NCBI RefSeq assembly: GCF_014655295.1
Contig: NZ_BNBI01000005.1
Location: 124,001 to 188,000 of the forward strand
Length of the DNA: 64,000 bases
Direction of reading: 5' to 3'
Source of the DNA: Streptomyces fumanus
GTDB taxonomy: Bacteria; Actinomycetota; Actinomycetes; Streptomycetales; Streptomycetaceae
In this document: one piece after another, positions 60,562-64,000 of the stretch
Layout: the number at the start of each line of letters is the position of its first letter
Numbering within the stretch: position 1 is the stretch's first letter
Made by a program: the position numbers and the translations under genes
The notes under the pieces: model-generated
Told to the model about the DNA's origin: nothing
The model's input: only the letters and a program-made list of their open reading frames with translations
Databases searched by the model: none

Positions 60562-60619
60562 CGTCGGCCCCCCTGGGTCCGCGTCGCGGTCGCGGGGCCC
60601 CGGCGGCGGCCCCTCGCCC

Positions 60620-61873
60620 TCAGGAACGCCGTCCGGCGGCCGTGCGGTTCCGCCGCAGGCGCCGCACCGGCCGGAGGCGGTCCCGCAGCCGGGTCAGCCG
60701 GGGCAGCCTCTCGCGCAGTTCCCGGGTGTGCCGGTCCAGCTCCTCCAGCAGGCGGCGCGAGCGGTGCTCGGTGTCCATCTCGTCCAGGATGCGGTCGACC
60801 TCGGTCAGGACCGCGCCGTAGAGCTGCCACTGCCGGGTGCCGCGCTCGACCTCCGCCCGCAGCAGCCCGGCGAGCTTGTCCCGGGTCACCGCGGCCTGCC
60901 GCAGTTCGGCGGAGAGCCGTTCCTCCGCGGACTCGGCGTTCTCGCTGACGCTGGTGGTGACCAGGACCGCGAAGCTGACCACGGCGTCGGAGATCTCGGC
61001 CAGCAGTTGCTCCAGGGTGGCGCCGGTCTCGGGCGCGAACAGCGGTTCCGGCTCGCGCTCCTTGGCCAGGTCGGTCAGGGTGCGCGCCAGGACGCGCAGG
61101 ACGACGGTGCAGATCTCCAGCGTGTCCAGACCGGTGCGCAGCACCACCCGGTGCAGCAGCCCCTCCCGTACCCGGGGGTTGAACCGCAGGCTGTCCTCGG
61201 CCTGCCGCAGGTCCTCGTCGACCTCGGCGATCTCGTGGTCGAGCCGGCGCGCCTCGTGCAGCCGGGCGGCCGCCTCGTGGAACGGGGTCTGCCCGGACGC
61301 CTCCTCGCCGACGCGCAGCATGAGCTGCCGCACCCGCCGGGCCAGCCCCTCGATCGACTCGCCCGCCTGCTCCACCCACACCGGGGGCGCGAGGACCAGG
61401 TTGAAGGCGAGTCCGACGACGGCGCCGATCAGCGTCTCCACCACCCGGGCCCACGCCAGCGCCCCGTGCGAGGTCACCCCGAGCACCAGCATGGCGCTGA
61501 TCGCCACCTCGGCGGTGAACTCGTGCGCCCGCACCAGATGCCCCACGCCCAGCGCCGCCAGGATGATCAGCGCCAGGCTCCACCAGCTCAGGCCCACCAC
61601 CACGCTGAAGGCGATGGCGACCAGCACCCCGGCCACCACGGAGTTCACCCGGCGGATGCTCATCTTCAGCGTGGCGTACAGGGTGACCTGGACGACCAGC
61701 AGCGCGGTGAGGGGAGCGGTGAGCGGGGCCGGCTCCGGACTCAGCCGCACCGCGATCACATAGGCGATCGAGGCCGCGGCGGCCGAGCGGACCGCCTGCA
61801 CCACCACAGGGTCCCGGTGCGCCTTGCGCAACGATCGGGCGAAGGACACCGAAAGATCACGTACATCGAGCAT
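60620..61873 (-). CDS. FUSC/aromatic acid exporter-like membrane protein
   Basis: A 417-residue protein with about six membrane helices in the first 155 residues (VVQAVRSAAAASIAYVIAV, LTALLVVQVTLYATL, VNSVVAGVLVAIAFSVVV and others), followed by a long cytoplasmic helical, coiled-coil-rich domain ending in a basic tail. This is the ArAE/FUSC half-transporter layout; members export aromatic carboxylic acids or related compounds, probably as oligomers. Substrate unknown. No regulator adjoins it. Confidence 0.75.
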   Translation of the reverse strand: MLDVRDLSVSFARSLRKAHRDPVVVQAVRSAAAASIAYVIAVRLSPEPAPLTAPLTALLVVQVTLYATLKMSIRRVNSVVAGVLVAIAFSVVVGLSWWSLALIILAALGVGHLVRAHEFTAEVAISAMLVLGVTSHGALAWARVVETLIGAVVGLAFNLVLAPPVWVEQAGESIEGLARRVRQLMLRVGEEASGQTPFHEAAARLHEARRLDHEIAEVDEDLRQAEDSLRFNPRVREGLLHRVVLRTGLDTLEICTVVLRVLARTLTDLAKEREPEPLFAPETGATLEQLLAEISDAVVSFAVLVTTSVSENAESAEERLSAELRQAAVTRDKLAGLLRAEVERGTRQWQLYGAVLTEVDRILDEMDTEHRSRRLLEELDRHTRELRERLPRLTRLRDRLRPVRRLRRNRTAAGRRS

Positions 61874-61971
61874 CCTCGCCTCTGTTCCCCTTCCCCGCGT
61901 GTGTCGAACGTACGGTGACGAAACGGACGCTAGCCGCCCGGATCTTCCCCGCTCCGCTCCCACGCGGGCCG

Positions 61972-62466
61972 CTAGGCCGTCAGCTTGTCCAGGAAGCCGG
62001 AGAGGTTGGCCGTGGTGCGGGCGATCTGTTCCTCCAGGGTGAGGCTCTCCTCGAAGCGGCCCCCGGCCTCCGGGGTCTTCTTGCCGCGTACGTAGAAGGA
62101 GCAGGCGAGGTCGGTGCACATGTAGAGGCCGACCGAGTTGCCGTCGCGGCCGGCCGGGCCCGCCTTGCGGGCGGTCATGAGGGAGACGCCGCCGCGCGGA
62201 TGGGTGGTCAGGCACAGCGCGCACATGCTGCGGTGCAGGAAGCCGGGCCGGGCGGGCTGGAAGCGCAGGGCCACGCCGACCGGGCGGTCCCCGAGGCCGG
62301 CGACCAGATAGCTGCGGTCGGGGGCGCCCGGGTCCCGCCAGCCGAGGAAGTCGAGGTCGTCCCAGGGGCGTTCGTCCAGGTCGCGGGGGATGTTGACGCG
62401 CTTGGCCTCGCCCTTGGAGCAGTTGATGAACGAGGCGCGGATGTCCTGCTCGGTGAGGGGTTTCAC
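61972..62466 (-). CDS. FBP-domain (EF-G-binding, treble-clef zinc finger) protein
   Basis: A 164-residue protein similar to FusB/FBP-type elongation-factor-G-binding proteins. The zinc ligands are in MCALCLTTH and MCTDLACSFYVRG; WRDPGAPDRSYLVAG belongs to the EF-G contact region. FusB proteins rescue fusidic-acid-stalled ribosomes, but chromosomal actinobacterial FBP proteins may have a housekeeping role. GGAG precedes the ATG. A palindrome lies 27 bases upstream. Confidence 0.8.
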   Translation of the reverse strand: MKPLTEQDIRASFINCSKGEAKRVNIPRDLDERPWDDLDFLGWRDPGAPDRSYLVAGLGDRPVGVALRFQPARPGFLHRSMCALCLTTHPRGGVSLMTARKAGPAGRDGNSVGLYMCTDLACSFYVRGKKTPEAGGRFEESLTLEEQIARTTANLSGFLDKLTA

Positions 62467-62492
62467 GGGGGCTCCTGAGGGATGGAAGGAAA

Positions 62493-62507
62493 CCTAGGGA
62501 TCCTAGG
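62493..62507. promoter_or_regulatory. CCTAGG-GAT-CCTAGG element upstream of the FBP gene
   Basis: Two CCTAGG palindromes separated by three bases, directly upstream of the FBP gene and followed by TATGCTAGGTAGC. CTAG-containing sites are rare in bacterial genomes, so the cluster stands out. Possibly an operator. Confidence 0.35.
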
Positions 62508-62660
62508 CGCACGCCTATGCTAGGTAGCCCTTTGGGTGAGTGGCCACTGTATTTCCCGCCCTCTCTTAGCTCAGGGCGTGAATTAAGTGGCAGGGAAAGT
62601 CGCGGCGGGCCGTCCCCGTTGGGTATCTTGCGGGTCGGGCACGGGTGCGGAGGGAGCCAC

Positions 62661-63953
62661 ATGGCGGCGGGGCGGAACGGGCGCACGGTACGCGACCTCA
62701 GAAGGGCGAACCGCACGGCCGTCCTCCAGCGGCTCTACTTCGACGGACCCCTCAGCCGCTTCGAGCTCGGCCCGGCCACCGGCCTCAGCTCGGGCTCGGT
62801 CAGCAACGTCGTCGCCGACCTGGCCGCCGACGGACTGATCGAGGAGGCCGGCAGCGTCGGCTCCGACGGCGGCCGGCCCCGCACCCTGCTGCGGGTCGCC
62901 CCCGGCAGCGGGCACATGATCGGCGTGGACGTCGGCGAGACCCGGGTCCGCGTCGAGCTCTTCGACCTCACCCTCACCGAACTCGCCCGCGCCGAACGCC
63001 CCCTCGCCCCCCAGCGGCACGATGTCGACGTGGTCGTCGGCCACATCCGCGACGGCATCGCCGAGGTGCTCGCCACCGCCGGCCGCGCCCCCGAGGACCT
63101 GCTCGGCGCCGGGATCGGCGTCCCCGGCATCGTCGAGCACACCCCCGACCGCGGTGCCGTGGTGCACGGGCAGACCATCGGCTGGGACGCCGTCCCCCTG
63201 GAGGAGCTGCTGCGCGCCCGCTCCCCGCTGCCGGACACCGTGCCCTACCTCATCGACAACGGCGCCAAGACGCTCGGCCAGGCCGAGATGTGGTTCGGCG
63301 CCGGCCGCGGCGCCCGCAACGCCATCGTCGTCCTCTTCGGCTCCGGCGTCGGCGCCTGCCTGGTCACCCCCGAGGTCGAGCACGGCCGGGCGGTCGAGTG
63401 GGGGCACCTGACGGTACGGGTCCGGGGACGCCGCTGCCGCTGCGGCGCCCTCGGCTGCCTGGAGGCGTACGCGGGCGCCGAGTCCCTGCTCGCCCGCTGG
63501 CACGAGGAGGGCGGCCGGGTCCCCGACGGCACCGACGAGGAGACGGCGCTGACCGCCATGCTCGCCGCCGCCTATCCGCCCGACGGCGCCGCACCCGACC
63601 CGGTGGCGCTCGCCGTCCTCGACGAGACCGCCGAGTACCTGGGCGCCGGCCTGTCCGACCTGATCAACCTCTTCCAGCCCGAACGCATCCTGATCGGCGG
63701 CTGGGCCGGCCTCCAGCTCGGCACCCGCTTCCTGCCCGCCGTACGCCGCCACGCCCTGTCCTACGCGCTGCGCCACCCCGCCGAGAAGGTCACCGTCGAC
63801 CTGGGCCGGCTCGGCCCCGACGCGGTGACCGTGGGCGCCGCGATCCTGCCGCTGGCCGGCTTCTTCGCGCGCGGCGGCCGGCGCCCCGAACCCGCGCCCC
63901 AGGACCCCGTGCCCGCCTGGCGCACCGCGCTCCAGGAGCGGACCCCGCACTGA
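62661..63953 (+). CDS. ROK-family transcriptional regulator
   Basis: A 430-residue ROK protein with N-terminal HTH (LSRFELGPATGLSSGSVSNVVADLAADGLI), then the sugar-kinase-like domain (GVDVGETRVRVELFD, GAGIGVPGIVEH, LIDNGAKTLGQAEMWFG) and zinc motif CRCGALGC. The kinase catalytic GxGxGxG phosphate loop is incomplete, as in regulators. GGAGGGAG precedes the ATG. It probably controls a sugar gene cluster to the right of the window. Confidence 0.87.
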   Translation: MAAGRNGRTVRDLRRANRTAVLQRLYFDGPLSRFELGPATGLSSGSVSNVVADLAADGLIEEAGSVGSDGGRPRTLLRVAPGSGHMIGVDVGETRVRVELFDLTLTELARAERPLAPQRHDVDVVVGHIRDGIAEVLATAGRAPEDLLGAGIGVPGIVEHTPDRGAVVHGQTIGWDAVPLEELLRARSPLPDTVPYLIDNGAKTLGQAEMWFGAGRGARNAIVVLFGSGVGACLVTPEVEHGRAVEWGHLTVRVRGRRCRCGALGCLEAYAGAESLLARWHEEGGRVPDGTDEETALTAMLAAAYPPDGAAPDPVALAVLDETAEYLGAGLSDLINLFQPERILIGGWAGLQLGTRFLPAVRRHALSYALRHPAEKVTVDLGRLGPDAVTVGAAILPLAGFFARGGRRPEPAPQDPVPAWRTALQERTPH

Positions 63954-64000
63954 GGTTTCGCCGGGCGGCGCGGACGGTACCCGGAACCGCTCGTCCGGCA

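Overview
The window is chromosomal DNA of a high-GC actinomycete, almost certainly a Streptomyces. The evidence is very high third-position G+C, many GTG starts behind GGAGG-type ribosome binding sites, a WhiB-family gene, Tat-exported enzymes, a streptogrisin-type protease, a reductase-less CYP102-type P450 and a DmdR/IdeR-type iron box. I see no rRNA, tRNA, CRISPR array, phage gene or insertion sequence.

Positions 1-8185 look like a tannin/gallate island. Two exported subtype-B tannase-like esterases (3080-4717 minus, 6416-8185 plus) flank a ROK regulator. Next to them is a minus-strand operon of a GntR/FCD regulator and galB-galC-galD, the lower gallate pathway from 4-oxalomesaconate to pyruvate and oxaloacetate. 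The galD gene runs off the left edge. A 12-bp dyad is shared by the GntR promoter and the second tannase promoter, which suggests one regulon.

Positions 8484-25073 are mixed. They hold a squalene-cyclase-like repeat protein without the DxDD acid motif, a WhiB-like protein, a DinB/MalY/CGNR operon, DUF3140, a lipoprotein, two TetR-SDR divergent pairs, another SDR, a small TOPRIM protein, an Old Yellow Enzyme, an APH-like kinase, a methyltransferase, RecQ and an M20 amidohydrolase.

Positions 25352-29162 hold the most unusual locus: a 62-aa peptide gene followed by three translationally coupled genes of unknown function (two are tandem paralogues with a shared HLTDWG motif) and a beta-lactamase-fold serine hydrolase. 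I recognise no described system with this layout. A RiPP-like or peptide-processing role is an inference only.

Positions 29214-38868 carry a secreted protease with a chitin-binding module, PhoD phosphatase, a GntR-regulated ABC exporter, a GT39-like membrane protein and a MacB-like ABC/FtsX pair.

Positions 38995-53176 form a complete L-rhamnose unit. The minus-strand genes rhaI, rhaEW, rhaB and lutABC would take rhamnose through lactaldehyde and lactate to pyruvate. The divergent plus-strand genes encode an ABC importer, mutarotase and a LacI regulator. Two LacI-type operators and two good promoters lie between the divergent arms.

Positions 53272-63953 hold an S33 peptidase, an ECF41 sigma factor, a YkgJ-like/pentapeptide fusion, the CYP102-type P450 with its divergent TetR, an iron-box-controlled DUF2470 gene, a conserved hypothetical, an aromatic-acid-exporter-like membrane protein, an FBP zinc-finger protein and a second ROK regulator.
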